64,000 bases of DNA, taken from the NCBI GenBank assembly GCA_036620675.1, contig JAZHEE010000009.1; one strand, 5' to 3'. The stretch comes from Jejubacter sp036620675 (GTDB lineage: Bacteria > Pseudomonadota > Gammaproteobacteria > Enterobacterales > Enterobacteriaceae). The notes beneath the pieces are model-generated. The model did not search any database. It had not been told where the DNA came from and saw only the letters and a list, made by a program, of their open reading frames with translations. Below are positions 36,048-44,510 of the stretch, piece after piece; position 1 is the stretch's first letter; every line of letters starts with the position of its first letter. The position numbers were made by a program, and so were the translations under genes.

Positions 36048-36575
36048 CTAGCGCAGCTTCCTTTGAGCGCTTCCCGAAATCGTGGCCAGGGCTGTCCGGC
36101 AGCGCTCCAGCCGACCTTCCAGGGCTTCCAGCTCGCGTACCAGCCGCTGCTGGCCAGCCAGGGTTTGCTCCCGTGACAGCTGCGCTTTTCGTTCGGCCTT
36201 CATCGCCAGCAGACGTCGTTCATAATCCTGGTGGCGATGCAGCCGGGCGCTCAGTTTGCCGGTACTGCTGCGGGTGTCATCATAGCGGCGAAGCGTCCAG
36301 GTGGCGGATTCGCGAGTCAGCGCCGCCATCTGATTCGTCAGCCGCTCCGCCAGCCAGGCGCTGCGCGCTTCGTCCTGACGGGATACCGCCTGAGCCAGAT
36401 GGCGGTAGTTGTTCTCCAGCTCCGCCAGGTAGTCCCCCAGCAGGGTGCCGCGGCAGCTGAACAGCTTCACATCGAAACGCGGCATTAAACTCATATGACC
36501 GGCCAGCGGTGCCAGCTCTGCCCTTAACTGCACGATGCGAGCTTCCAGCGATTGCAGTAATTGAGGGGTGTTCAT
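36048..36575 (-). CDS. priC: PriC, primosomal replication protein N''
   Basis: A 175-residue basic, Arg-rich protein with E. coli PriC length and pattern (CRGTLLGDYLAELENNYRHLAQAV, HQDYERRL). It helps reload DnaB at stalled forks with leading-strand gaps, acting with Rep. The ATG at 36575 follows GGAGAAG. It is transcribed in the same direction as rsmS, with a 28-bp gap. Confidence 0.94.
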   Translation of the reverse strand: MNTPQLLQSLEARIVQLRAELAPLAGHMSLMPRFDVKLFSCRGTLLGDYLAELENNYRHLAQAVSRQDEARSAWLAERLTNQMAALTRESATWTLRRYDDTRSSTGKLSARLHRHQDYERRLLAMKAERKAQLSREQTLAGQQRLVRELEALEGRLERCRTALATISGSAQRKLR

Positions 36576-36632
36576 CTTCTCTCCGCGAATCATCCACTGT
36601 TACACTTAAAGGCACTATCCGTGGAAAGCGAT

Positions 36633-37022
36633 ATGCCAAAAATCATTCTAACCTTCATTGGCTGGGTGGCGGTAGTACTGGCGACCCTGGGCGTGGTGCT
36701 GCCGCTGCTGCCGACCACGCCGTTCTTGCTGCTGGCGGCCTGGTGCTTTGCCCGTTCATCGCCGCGCTTTCACTACTGGCTGCTTTACCGTTCGTGGTTC
36801 GGCGGCTATCTGCGCTTCTGGCAGCAGTATCGTGCCATGCCGCGGGGCGCTAAACCTCGTGCGGCTTTGCTTATTATGATTACCTTTGCGATTTCGCTGT
36901 GGCTGGTCAAACTTACCTGGGCGCGGCTGTTTCTGCTGGCGGGGCTGATGGGGTTACTGGTTATGCTGTGGCGGGTGCCGGTTGTGGATCCGGCAGTTGA
37001 TAAGGAACAACAAAAGCCGTAA
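36633..37022 (+). CDS. ybaN: YbaN, DUF454 inner-membrane protein
   Basis: A 129-residue DUF454 protein with two or three hydrophobic segments and the hallmark LPLLPTTPFLLLAAWCFARSSPRF motif. Function is unknown. The start at 36633 (MPKIILTFIGW) aligns with E. coli. It is divergent from priC with 57 bp between starts. Confidence 0.93.
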   Translation: MPKIILTFIGWVAVVLATLGVVLPLLPTTPFLLLAAWCFARSSPRFHYWLLYRSWFGGYLRFWQQYRAMPRGAKPRAALLIMITFAISLWLVKLTWARLFLLAGLMGLLVMLWRVPVVDPAVDKEQQKP

Positions 37023-37170
37023 ACGACGGCCCTTGCGGTTGCAATTATAGCCCGCAGCCAGTAAATTCTGGCGTCTTCGAGCGCGGCACGCAGGTTAATA
37101 AACAGACAACGGAGCAGCAATACGCTCCTGGCGTGCCGTGAGTAACACCGTATTTATCAGGCATTTAATT

Positions 37171-37722
37171 ATGACCGCGACTGCGCAGCAGCTTGACTAT
37201 CTAAAAAACAGTATTAAAAGCGTTCAGGATTATCCGAAGCCGGGAATTCTGTTCCGTGACGTGACCAGCCTGCTGGAAGACCCCCAGGCCTATGCGTTGA
37301 GCATCGACCTGCTGGTGGCGCGTTACAAAGCGGCCGGCATCACCAAAGTGGTGGGAACCGAGGCCCGCGGCTTTCTGTTCGGCGCGCCGGTCGCCCTGGG
37401 TCTGGGCGTAGGTTTTGTACCGGTGCGCAAGCCGGGCAAGCTGCCGCGCGAGACTATTAGCGAAAGCTATGAGCTGGAGTACGGCACCGACAAACTGGAG
37501 ATCCACGTCGATGCTATCGCCCCGCAGGACAAGGTACTGGTGGTGGACGATCTGCTGGCGACCGGTGGCACTATTGAAGCGACCGTGAAGCTGATTCGTC
37601 GTCTGGGCGGCGAAGTGACGGATGCCGCCTTTATTATTAATCTGTTCGATCTGGGCGGCGAGCAGCGCCTTTCGAACATGGGCGTTGCGAGTTACAGCCT
37701 GGTGCCTTTCCCGGGCCACTAA
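37171..37722 (+). CDS. apt: Apt, adenine phosphoribosyltransferase
   Basis: A 183-residue purine salvage enzyme that converts adenine and PRPP to AMP. The PRPP-binding motif VLVVDDLLATGGT lies near residue 125, and the adenine-binding DYPKPGILFRDVTSLL is near the N-terminus. It is nearly identical to E. coli Apt. The start at 37171 was preferred to the upstream in-frame codon at 37138. Confidence 0.97.
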   Translation: MTATAQQLDYLKNSIKSVQDYPKPGILFRDVTSLLEDPQAYALSIDLLVARYKAAGITKVVGTEARGFLFGAPVALGLGVGFVPVRKPGKLPRETISESYELEYGTDKLEIHVDAIAPQDKVLVVDDLLATGGTIEATVKLIRRLGGEVTDAAFIINLFDLGGEQRLSNMGVASYSLVPFPGH

Positions 37723-37952
37723 CTTACCTTTCCCGTCAGGCTATTTTACTTGCCATTTTGAATCCGGGCAGTGCTCGAAATCCTCTCGTACTTTGAGTAG
37801 GCTCCGGTTCTTCTGCGCTGGCCGTCTTCAAACTGCCTGCGGCAATAGCGCCTGATGGAAAAGGTATTGATTGCTTATCAGGCAGCCTCGCCCAAATGGG
37901 TGGGGCTGTGTTAGCATTATCCCCCTGAATTTCCCCGAGAGCCTATATTCTG

Positions 37953-39872
37953 ATGAGCTACCAGGTGCTGGCCCGTAAATGGCGTCCACAAACCTTTGCC
38001 GATGTCGTCGGTCAGGAGCATGTCCTGACCGCGCTTGCCAACGGCCTCAACCTGGGCCGTATCCATCACGCTTATCTGTTTTCCGGCACCCGCGGCGTCG
38101 GTAAAACTTCTATCGCCCGCCTGCTGGCGAAAGGGCTGAACTGCGAAACCGGTATTACCGCTACTCCCTGCGGCCAGTGCGAAAATTGCCAGGCTATTGA
38201 ACAGGGACGCTTTGTCGATCTGATAGAGATTGACGCCGCGTCGCGCACCAAAGTGGAAGACACTCGCGATCTGCTGGATAACGTGCAGTACGCCCCGGCG
38301 CGCGGCCGCTTCAAGGTCTATCTGATCGATGAAGTGCATATGCTGTCGCGCCACAGCTTCAACGCCCTGTTGAAGACCCTGGAAGAGCCGCCGTCGCACG
38401 TGAAATTCCTGCTGGCGACCACCGATCCCCAGAAGCTGCCGGTGACTATTCTGTCGCGCTGTTTGCAGTTCCATCTGCGGGCGCTGGATGCCGGGTTGAT
38501 TCGCGACCGGCTGGAATACATTCTCAATCAGGAAAGTATCGACCATGAATCCCGGGCGCTGCAGCTTTTGGCGCGCGCTGCGCAAGGCAGCCTGCGTGAT
38601 GCCCTGAGCCTGACCGATCAGGCTATTGCCAGCGGCGATGGCCGGGTGACCACCGAGGCGGTCACCGGCATGCTCGGGACTCTGGATGACGATCAGGCCA
38701 TGAGCCTGGTGGAAGCTATCGTTCAGGCGGACGGTCAGCGTGCCATGAATCTGGTTCAGGAAGCCGCCGCCCGCGGCGTGGAGTGGGAAGCGCTGCTGAT
38801 CGAGATGCTGGGACTGCTGCATAAAGTAGCGATGATTCAGCTGTCGCCCCAGGCGCCGGTCGGCGATATGGCGCAGCTTGAGCCGCGTCTGCGGGAGCTG
38901 GCGCGTACCGTGCCGCCCGGAGACGTACAGCTCTATTACCAGACCCTGCTGATTGGTCGCAAAGAGCTGCCCTGGGCGCCGGATCCGCGCATGGGCGTCG
39001 AGATGACGCTGTTGCGCGCGCTGGCATTTCATCCGAGCGCGCCGCTGCCTGAGCCGGAACCGGCTGCGCGGGTGCAACCCGCCGCCGCGCCAGCTGCGCC
39101 GCCGCCTGCGGCCTCGCCACCGGCGCAGCGCAGCGATACGCCGCTATCGGACACCACCAGTCAGGTATTGCAGGCCCGCAGTCAGCTCCAGCGTCAGGGG
39201 GCTGAACGAGCAAAAAAGGGTGAACCGGCGGCGCAACAGCAGCGTTCAGCGCGGCCGGTAAGCTCCTCTGCGCTGGAACGTCTGGCTTCGGTCACTGAAC
39301 GGGTACAGGCGCGCGCTTCCTCGGCGGTTGCAGAACAGGAACAGCCTGCGAAGAAAGAGGCCTATCGCTGGAAGGCCCAGAACAAAGTGGCGGTGGTGAA
39401 AGAGAAAGTCGCCACCCCGAAGGCGCTCAGAAAGGCGCTGGAGCATGAAAAGACGCCGGAACTGGCGCTCAAACTGGCCGAAGAGGCTATTGCGCGGGAT
39501 CCGTGGGCGGCAGAGGTCAGCCGCCTGAAGGTGCCTAAACTGGTCGAGCAGGTCGCGCTCAATGCCTGGAAAGAGCAGACCGGCGAACATCAGGTGTGCC
39601 TGCATCTGCGTTCCAGCCAGCGCCATCTGAATTCGTCTGGCGCGCGCCAGGCGCTGAGTGAGGCGATGTCAGCCCTGGAAGGTGCGCCGGTAGAACTGAC
39701 TATTATTGAAGATGACTCCCCTGCGCAGCGCACGCCGCTGGAGTGGCGCCAGGCTATCTATGAAGAGAAGCTGGCCCAGGCGCGGGATTCGATTACCGCG
39801 GATGGCAACATCCAGACGCTGCGTCGGTTCTTCGACGCGGAGCTGGATGAAGAGAGCATCCGCCCCGTTTGA
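37953..39872 (+). CDS. dnaX: DnaX, DNA polymerase III tau/gamma subunits
   Basis: The 639-residue tau form is the clamp-loader ATPase: Walker A GTRGVGKTS, zinc ligands in CETGITATPCGQCENC, and the DEVHMLSRHSF box in domain I. A Pro/Ala-rich linker and the C-terminal domains that bind DnaB and polymerase alpha follow. A programmed -1 frameshift site at 39212–39218 produces the shorter gamma form, described separately. It is followed by ybaB and recR in the usual operon. Confidence 0.97.
   Translation: MSYQVLARKWRPQTFADVVGQEHVLTALANGLNLGRIHHAYLFSGTRGVGKTSIARLLAKGLNCETGITATPCGQCENCQAIEQGRFVDLIEIDAASRTKVEDTRDLLDNVQYAPARGRFKVYLIDEVHMLSRHSFNALLKTLEEPPSHVKFLLATTDPQKLPVTILSRCLQFHLRALDAGLIRDRLEYILNQESIDHESRALQLLARAAQGSLRDALSLTDQAIASGDGRVTTEAVTGMLGTLDDDQAMSLVEAIVQADGQRAMNLVQEAAARGVEWEALLIEMLGLLHKVAMIQLSPQAPVGDMAQLEPRLRELARTVPPGDVQLYYQTLLIGRKELPWAPDPRMGVEMTLLRALAFHPSAPLPEPEPAARVQPAAAPAAPPPAASPPAQRSDTPLSDTTSQVLQARSQLQRQGAERAKKGEPAAQQQRSARPVSSSALERLASVTERVQARASSAVAEQEQPAKKEAYRWKAQNKVAVVKEKVATPKALRKALEHEKTPELALKLAEEAIARDPWAAEVSRLKVPKLVEQVALNAWKEQTGEHQVCLHLRSSQRHLNSSGARQALSEAMSALEGAPVELTIIEDDSPAQRTPLEWRQAIYEEKLAQARDSITADGNIQTLRRFFDAELDEESIRPV
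39196..39260 (+). promoter_or_regulatory. Programmed -1 frameshift signal in dnaX
   Basis: All three elements of the E. coli signal are present. An internal Shine-Dalgarno-like AGGGGG (39196–39201) lies 10 nt upstream of the slippery A AAA AAG (39212–39218). A downstream stem pairs ACCGGC with GCCGGT (about 39224–39260). Slipping back one base puts a TGA at 39221–39223 in frame, giving a gamma subunit of about 423 residues ending in Gly, where E. coli ends in Glu. Confidence 0.9.
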
Positions 39873-39941
39873 CGCGGTTTTTTAGCGTCGAATTATTTTT
39901 AACGCCGCCGTTACGCGGCCCGAGCAAGAAGAGAGACTGAT

Positions 39942-40271
39942 ATGTTTGGTAAAGGCGGTCTGGGCAATCTGATGAAGCAGGCCCAGCAGATGCAGGAAAA
40001 AATGCAGCAGATGCAAGAGGAAGTCGCCGCCATGGAAGTGACCGGCGAATCCGGCGCGGGCATGGTGAAAGTGACCATTAACGGGGCACATAACTGCCGC
40101 CGGGTGGAGATCGATCCGAGCCTGCTCGAAGATGATAAAGAGATGCTGGAAGATCTGGTCGCCGCCGCGTTTAACGACGCCGCGCGCCGTATCGAAGAGA
40201 CCCAGAAAGAGAAGATGGCCTCCGTCTCCTCCGGCATGCAGCTGCCGCCGGGCTTTAAGATGCCGTTCTGA
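39942..40271 (+). CDS. ybaB: YbaB/EbfC nucleoid-associated protein
   Basis: A 109-residue YbaB/EbfC protein: N-terminal coiled coil rich in Gln/Met (MKQAQQMQEKMQQMQEEVA), beta core KVTINGAHNCRRVEI and a C-terminal helix. It forms dimers that bind DNA and shape the nucleoid. Its stop overlaps the recR start by one base (TGATG). Confidence 0.96.
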   Translation: MFGKGGLGNLMKQAQQMQEKMQQMQEEVAAMEVTGESGAGMVKVTINGAHNCRRVEIDPSLLEDDKEMLEDLVAAAFNDAARRIEETQKEKMASVSSGMQLPPGFKMPF

Positions 40272-40876
40272 TGCAAACCAGCCCGCTGTTGACGCAGCTT
40301 ATGGAAGCGCTGCGCTGTCTGCCCGGGGTCGGGCCGAAGTCAGCGCAGCGTATGGCGTTTACCCTGCTGCAGCGCGATCGCAGCGGCGGTATGCGCCTGG
40401 CGCAGGCGTTGTCTCGCGCCATGTCGGAGATTGGCCACTGCGCTGACTGCCGGACTTTTACCGAGCAGGATGTCTGCAACATTTGCTCGAACCCAAGGCG
40501 TCAGGAAAATGGTCAGATCTGCGTGGTGGAAACACCGGCGGATATCCACGCCATTGAACAGACCGGGCAGTTTTCCGGCCGCTATTTCGTGCTGATGGGC
40601 CACCTGTCGCCGCTGGATGGCATCGGCCCGGACGATATCGGCCTCGATCGCCTGGAGCAGAGGCTGGCCAGCGAGTCGCTTAAAGAGGTGATCCTTGCCA
40701 CTAACCCCACGGTGGAAGGCGAAGCGACCGCCAACTACATCGCCGAGCTTTGCGCCGAGTATGGGGTGGACGCCAGCCGTATCGCCCACGGCGTGCCGGT
40801 CGGCGGTGAACTGGAGATGGTGGACGGTACTACGCTGTCCCACTCTCTGGTCGGGCGCCACAAGATCTCTTTTTAA
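40271..40876 (+). CDS. recR: RecR, recombination mediator
   Basis: A 201-residue protein of standard length. It has an N-terminal helix-hairpin-helix (LPGVGPKSAQRMA), a four-Cys zinc finger (CADCRTFTEQDVCNIC), a Toprim domain and the C-terminal Walker-like region. With RecF/RecO it loads RecA onto SSB-coated gaps. It is translationally coupled to ybaB. Confidence 0.97.
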   Translation: MQTSPLLTQLMEALRCLPGVGPKSAQRMAFTLLQRDRSGGMRLAQALSRAMSEIGHCADCRTFTEQDVCNICSNPRRQENGQICVVETPADIHAIEQTGQFSGRYFVLMGHLSPLDGIGPDDIGLDRLEQRLASESLKEVILATNPTVEGEATANYIAELCAEYGVDASRIAHGVPVGGELEMVDGTTLSHSLVGRHKISF

Positions 40877-40882
40877 TCAAAC

Positions 40883-40904
40883 GGGGAGCGAACAACCGCT
40901 CCCC
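40883..40904 (+). terminator. dnaX-ybaB-recR terminator hairpin
   Basis: GGGGAGCG-aacaac-CGCTCCCC is a perfect 8-bp stem 6 bp after the recR stop. The tail (GCTTGAATTT) has few Ts, so read-through is likely. The tail overlaps the -35 of the htpG heat-shock promoter. Confidence 0.65.
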
Positions 40905-40905
40905 G

Positions 40906-40935
40906 CTTGAATTTATTTCCCCCTGTCCCCATCTC
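40906..40935 (+). promoter_or_regulatory. Sigma-32 heat-shock promoter of htpG
   Basis: CTTGAA (40906–40911), a 15-nt spacer and CCCCATCTC (40927–40935) match the sigma-32 consensus CTTGAA-N13–17-CCCCATNT. The predicted start is around 40943, about 44 nt before the htpG ATG. Confidence 0.88.
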
Positions 40936-40986
40936 TCCCTCAACGCATTTTTTCACCCTGTTTTCATTAGTTGAGGAATCACCACT

Positions 40987-42861
40987 ATGAAAGGACAAGA
41001 GACTCGCGGTTTTCAGTCAGAGGTTAAGCAGCTTCTGCATCTGATGATCCACTCTCTTTATTCGAATAAAGAAATTTTCCTGCGTGAGCTGATCTCCAAC
41101 GCTTCGGATGCGGCGGATAAACTTCGTTTCCGGGCCCTTTCTCAGCCGGATCTGTATGAAGGCGATGGCGAGCTGCGGGTACGTATCTCTTTTGATAAAG
41201 ATAACCGTACGCTGACCATCTCTGATAACGGTATCGGAATGAGCCGTGACGACGCCGTCGAACATCTGGGCACTATCGCCAAGTCCGGCACTAAAGCTTT
41301 CCTGGAATCCATGGGTTCCGACCAGGCGAAAGACAGTCAGCTGATTGGTCAGTTCGGCGTGGGTTTCTATTCCGCCTTTATCGTGGCGGATAAAGTCACC
41401 GTTCGCAGCCGTGCGGCCGGCGCCAGCGCCGACAGCGGCGTGTTCTGGGAATCGGCGGGGGAAGGGGAATACACCGTTGCCGATATTACTAAAGCCGACC
41501 GCGGTACTGAAATTACCCTGCACCTGCGCGAAGGGGAGGACGAATTCCTCGACGCCTGGCGGGTACGCTCGATAATCGGCAAATACTCCGACCATATCGC
41601 GCTGCCGGTCGAGATCGAAAATCGCGAAGAGAAAGACGGTGAAACCGTTGTCTCCTGGGAGAAGATCAACAAGGCCCAGGCGCTGTGGACCCGTAATAAG
41701 TCAGAAATCAGCGAAGACGAATACAAAGAGTTCTATAAGCATATCGCCCATGACTTCAGCGATCCGCTTGCCTGGAGCCATAACCGGGTGGAAGGGAAGC
41801 AGGAATATACCAGCCTGCTGTACATCCCCTCTCAGGCGCCCTGGGATATGTGGAACCGCGATCACAAGCACGGGCTGAAGCTCTATGTGCAGCGCGTTTT
41901 CATTATGGATGACGCCGAGCAGTTTATGCCCAACTACCTGCGCTTCGTACGCGGGCTGATTGATTCCAACGATCTGCCGCTCAACGTATCGCGTGAAATT
42001 CTGCAGGACAGCAGCGTGACCCGCAGTTTGCGCAGCGCCCTGACCAAGCGCGTACTACAGATGCTGGAAAAACTGGCGAAGGACGACGCGGAAAAATACC
42101 AGACCTTCTGGCAGCAGTTTGGCCTGGCGCTGAAAGAGGGACCGGCGGAAGACAGCAGCAATCAGCAGACCATCGCGAAGTTGCTGCGTTTTGCCTCGAC
42201 CCATACCGACTCCGCGGCGCAGACCGTTTCGCTCGAAGAGTATATCGGTCGTATGAAGGAAGGGCAGGAGAAGATCTACTTCATCACTGCCGACAGCTAT
42301 GCGGCCGCCAAGAGCAGCCCGCACCTCGAACTGCTGCGTAAGAAAGGCATTGAAGTGCTGCTGCTTTCCGACCGCATCGACGAGTGGATGATGAGCTACC
42401 TGACCGAATTCGACGGTAAGGCGTTCCAGTCGGTGGCGAAAGCCGACGAGTCGCTGGAAAAACTGGCGGACGACGTGGATGAAAGCGCCAAAGAGGCCGA
42501 CAAGGCCATGGAGCCTTTCGTTGAGCGCGTAAAAACGCTGCTTGGCGATCGGGTAAAAGAGGTGCGTCTGACGCATCGTCTGACCGATACTCCGGCCATC
42601 GTCACCACCGATAATGACGAAATGAGCACCCAGATGGCGAAGCTGTTCGCGGCGGCCGGTCAGGCCGTGCCGGACGTGAAGTACATCTTCGAACTCAATC
42701 CGGATCATCCGCTGGTGAAGCGTACCGCGGATACCCAGGACGACGCGCAGTTTGGCGAGTGGGTTGAGCTGCTGCTGGATCAGGCGCTGCTGGCCGAACG
42801 CGGCACGCTGGAAGATCCCAACCTGTTTATTCGCCGGGTTAACCAGCTGCTGACGGCATAA
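40987..42861 (+). CDS. htpG: HtpG, Hsp90 chaperone
   Basis: 624 residues, the same length as E. coli HtpG. The N-terminal GHKL ATPase has ELISNASDAADKLRF and ISDNGIGM; the middle domain (NLPLNVSREILQD) and C-terminal dimerisation domain follow. It is an ATP-dependent cytoplasmic chaperone induced by heat through the sigma-32 promoter upstream. In E. coli adk follows directly, but here about 6 kb of accessory genes intervene. Confidence 0.98.
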   Translation: MKGQETRGFQSEVKQLLHLMIHSLYSNKEIFLRELISNASDAADKLRFRALSQPDLYEGDGELRVRISFDKDNRTLTISDNGIGMSRDDAVEHLGTIAKSGTKAFLESMGSDQAKDSQLIGQFGVGFYSAFIVADKVTVRSRAAGASADSGVFWESAGEGEYTVADITKADRGTEITLHLREGEDEFLDAWRVRSIIGKYSDHIALPVEIENREEKDGETVVSWEKINKAQALWTRNKSEISEDEYKEFYKHIAHDFSDPLAWSHNRVEGKQEYTSLLYIPSQAPWDMWNRDHKHGLKLYVQRVFIMDDAEQFMPNYLRFVRGLIDSNDLPLNVSREILQDSSVTRSLRSALTKRVLQMLEKLAKDDAEKYQTFWQQFGLALKEGPAEDSSNQQTIAKLLRFASTHTDSAAQTVSLEEYIGRMKEGQEKIYFITADSYAAAKSSPHLELLRKKGIEVLLLSDRIDEWMMSYLTEFDGKAFQSVAKADESLEKLADDVDESAKEADKAMEPFVERVKTLLGDRVKEVRLTHRLTDTPAIVTTDNDEMSTQMAKLFAAAGQAVPDVKYIFELNPDHPLVKRTADTQDDAQFGEWVELLLDQALLAERGTLEDPNLFIRRVNQLLTA

Positions 42862-42921
42862 CTTTTCGCCTGACCGACAGGCGTCAGCAGGTTAAAGCGA
42901 AGAGACCTGGCTGATTCAAAA

Positions 42922-42958
42922 AATCCGTAACCATCTGTGATGGTTACGGATTTTTTTT
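42922..42958. terminator. Bidirectional terminator at the htpG / accessory block junction
   Basis: CCGTAACCATC-tgt-GATGGTTACGG is a perfect 11-bp stem flanked by AAAAAAA and TTTTTTTT. It serves htpG on the plus strand and the DegT-type gene on the minus strand, whose stop codon (42957) is inside the T-run. It lies exactly at the left edge of the insertion relative to E. coli. Confidence 0.92.
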
Positions 42959-44144
42959 AATCTGACGTTTCCCACAGCCAGGTGGGGAGATTGATGCAGC
43001 GCCGCGTGACATCCATCCCGGTTGGGCAATCCGCTAAATCGCAGGGGTGAGGGTGCATTGGCGTGGTAAACCAGACGCCAACCTCAACATTTAGCGCCGT
43101 CTCCAGCGTTGATTTTGCCATGGCCTGCGGCTGTGGGGTCAGGAGAGGGTAACGAAGCCAGCTATTTTCTGCATCAGGGCGGGGAGTGGGGCCCTGTAAG
43201 CCTTTCTCGCTGGCCCATTTTTGCCAGAACGCGGCGCCACGCCGCCGGCGGGCCAGAATTTCCGGCAGAGATGTCAGCTGCAGGCTTAATAATTCAGCTA
43301 CCGGTTCCGCCATTCGCCAGAGATATTGCGGGCTGAGCAGGCCGCGCAGTTCGTCCTGCTGCATCTGCGGCAGCAGTGGCTGCGAAGGGGCGGGCGTCGC
43401 GTCTGAATGCAGCGAAGCGCAGGCATGACGCAGCGTATGCAGCAGGCGGGTAATAAACCGGGCGTCAGGGCAGGGGCTGGCATCCTGAATCTGTAACAGC
43501 CGTTGGCCCAGTACCGGATGGCGGGTTACCACCCAGCCGCCATGGATGGTATTGACAATTTTTGAGCGTTCACTGCTGAAGAAAGCGATATCGCCCAGCG
43601 TACCCAGCAGTTGTCCCTGCCAGCGCCCGCCGGTTGCGTGGGCGCAGTCTTCTACCACCCATAGTCCGTGTTGCCGGGCGATGGCCAGAAGCCGTTCCAG
43701 ATCGCGGCAGACCAGGCCAAAAGTGTACTGAATCATAACGGCCCGGGTACGCGGGCCGATTGCCGCCTTCATTTGCCCGGCATCCATACCCAGGGTTTCA
43801 GACTCAATATCGACAAACCTTATGGCTACGCCGTTAAAGGTGATGGCATTGGTGACGCACTGGCAGGTGAATGCCGGAATTAACACTTCATCGCCGGGCT
43901 TAAGCGCCAGAGCGCGGATAACCGCATACAGCGACGCTCTTCCCCCCATAAAGCTGGCCACCCACTCGCATTGCCAGTCGTCGGCAAGCTGTTGATGGAG
44001 CCGGGCTACGGCTTGCCCTGGTGAATAATCCCGCTCATCGCGCTCCAGCCAGCGGGCGGCGCAGCGATCTTCGCGCGGGGTCAGACTCATATTCAGCAAT
44101 GGAACCCGCTTTGTGAAAGGTAATTCGTCCATTCCAGCGCTCAC
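42957..44144 (-). CDS. DegT/DnrJ/EryC1/StrS-family PLP aminotransferase
   Basis: A 395-residue fold-type I enzyme. EDCAHATGGRWQGQLLGTLGD holds the conserved Asp/His pair around the PLP ring. FFSSERSKIVNTIHGGW supplies the Schiff-base Lys, and the substrate loop is MGGRASLYAVIRAL. Family members usually aminate keto-sugars or scyllo-inosose-type substrates, and here no sugar-nucleotide genes are near. It is divergent from the symporter operon with 117 bp between starts, so a shared regulatory region is likely. A second ATG at 44132 is a possible start. Confidence 0.82.
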   Translation of the reverse strand: MSAGMDELPFTKRVPLLNMSLTPREDRCAARWLERDERDYSPGQAVARLHQQLADDWQCEWVASFMGGRASLYAVIRALALKPGDEVLIPAFTCQCVTNAITFNGVAIRFVDIESETLGMDAGQMKAAIGPRTRAVMIQYTFGLVCRDLERLLAIARQHGLWVVEDCAHATGGRWQGQLLGTLGDIAFFSSERSKIVNTIHGGWVVTRHPVLGQRLLQIQDASPCPDARFITRLLHTLRHACASLHSDATPAPSQPLLPQMQQDELRGLLSPQYLWRMAEPVAELLSLQLTSLPEILARRRRGAAFWQKWASEKGLQGPTPRPDAENSWLRYPLLTPQPQAMAKSTLETALNVEVGVWFTTPMHPHPCDLADCPTGMDVTRRCINLPTWLWETSD

Positions 44145-44261
44145 TTATTCACCCTGATGATTGTCGTTAATTTGAACATCTGTTATAAGCAATAATTACA
44201 GTCAGGTGCAAGTCGTACTCATTAAAATTACACACAACAGCAACCGAGAGTTCGAGTCAAT

Positions 44262-44510
44262 ATGGATATTTTAACTAATTGTTTTGAAAAGAGATGGTTC
44301 TGCATTTTTATGGGGATGTACCTCCTTATCATGCTGCCGCTGCCGTGTTTTTTTAGCACGGAATATCGGCCGGGATGGCTGGGGGTTCCCCTTTTTGTCT
44401 ATGGTTGGTTAGTACATGGTATAACAGTTTTTGCGCTCATTTTGCTGTTTGCCCGCCAGTGTCTGAAGCGGCCGGAATATCAGGATGACGCGCTGGAGGA
44501 TCGGGGATGA
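44262..44510 (+). CDS. Small two-helix membrane protein, partner of the downstream symporter
   Basis: An 82-residue protein with two hydrophobic segments (about residues 13–32 and 44–66) and charged ends. Size, topology and the 4-bp ATGA overlap with the following sodium:solute symporter gene match the small subunits (DUF997/DUF3311-like, for example YhdT beside PanF) that accompany this transporter family. It is probably an accessory subunit or stabiliser. Family membership is inferred from context. Confidence 0.75.
   Translation: MDILTNCFEKRWFCIFMGMYLLIMLPLPCFFSTEYRPGWLGVPLFVYGWLVHGITVFALILLFARQCLKRPEYQDDALEDRG

Noticed and set aside
37917..39077. 386-codon minus-strand open frame over dnaX
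   Set aside because: Antisense to the well-supported dnaX reading frame, with no recognisable protein.
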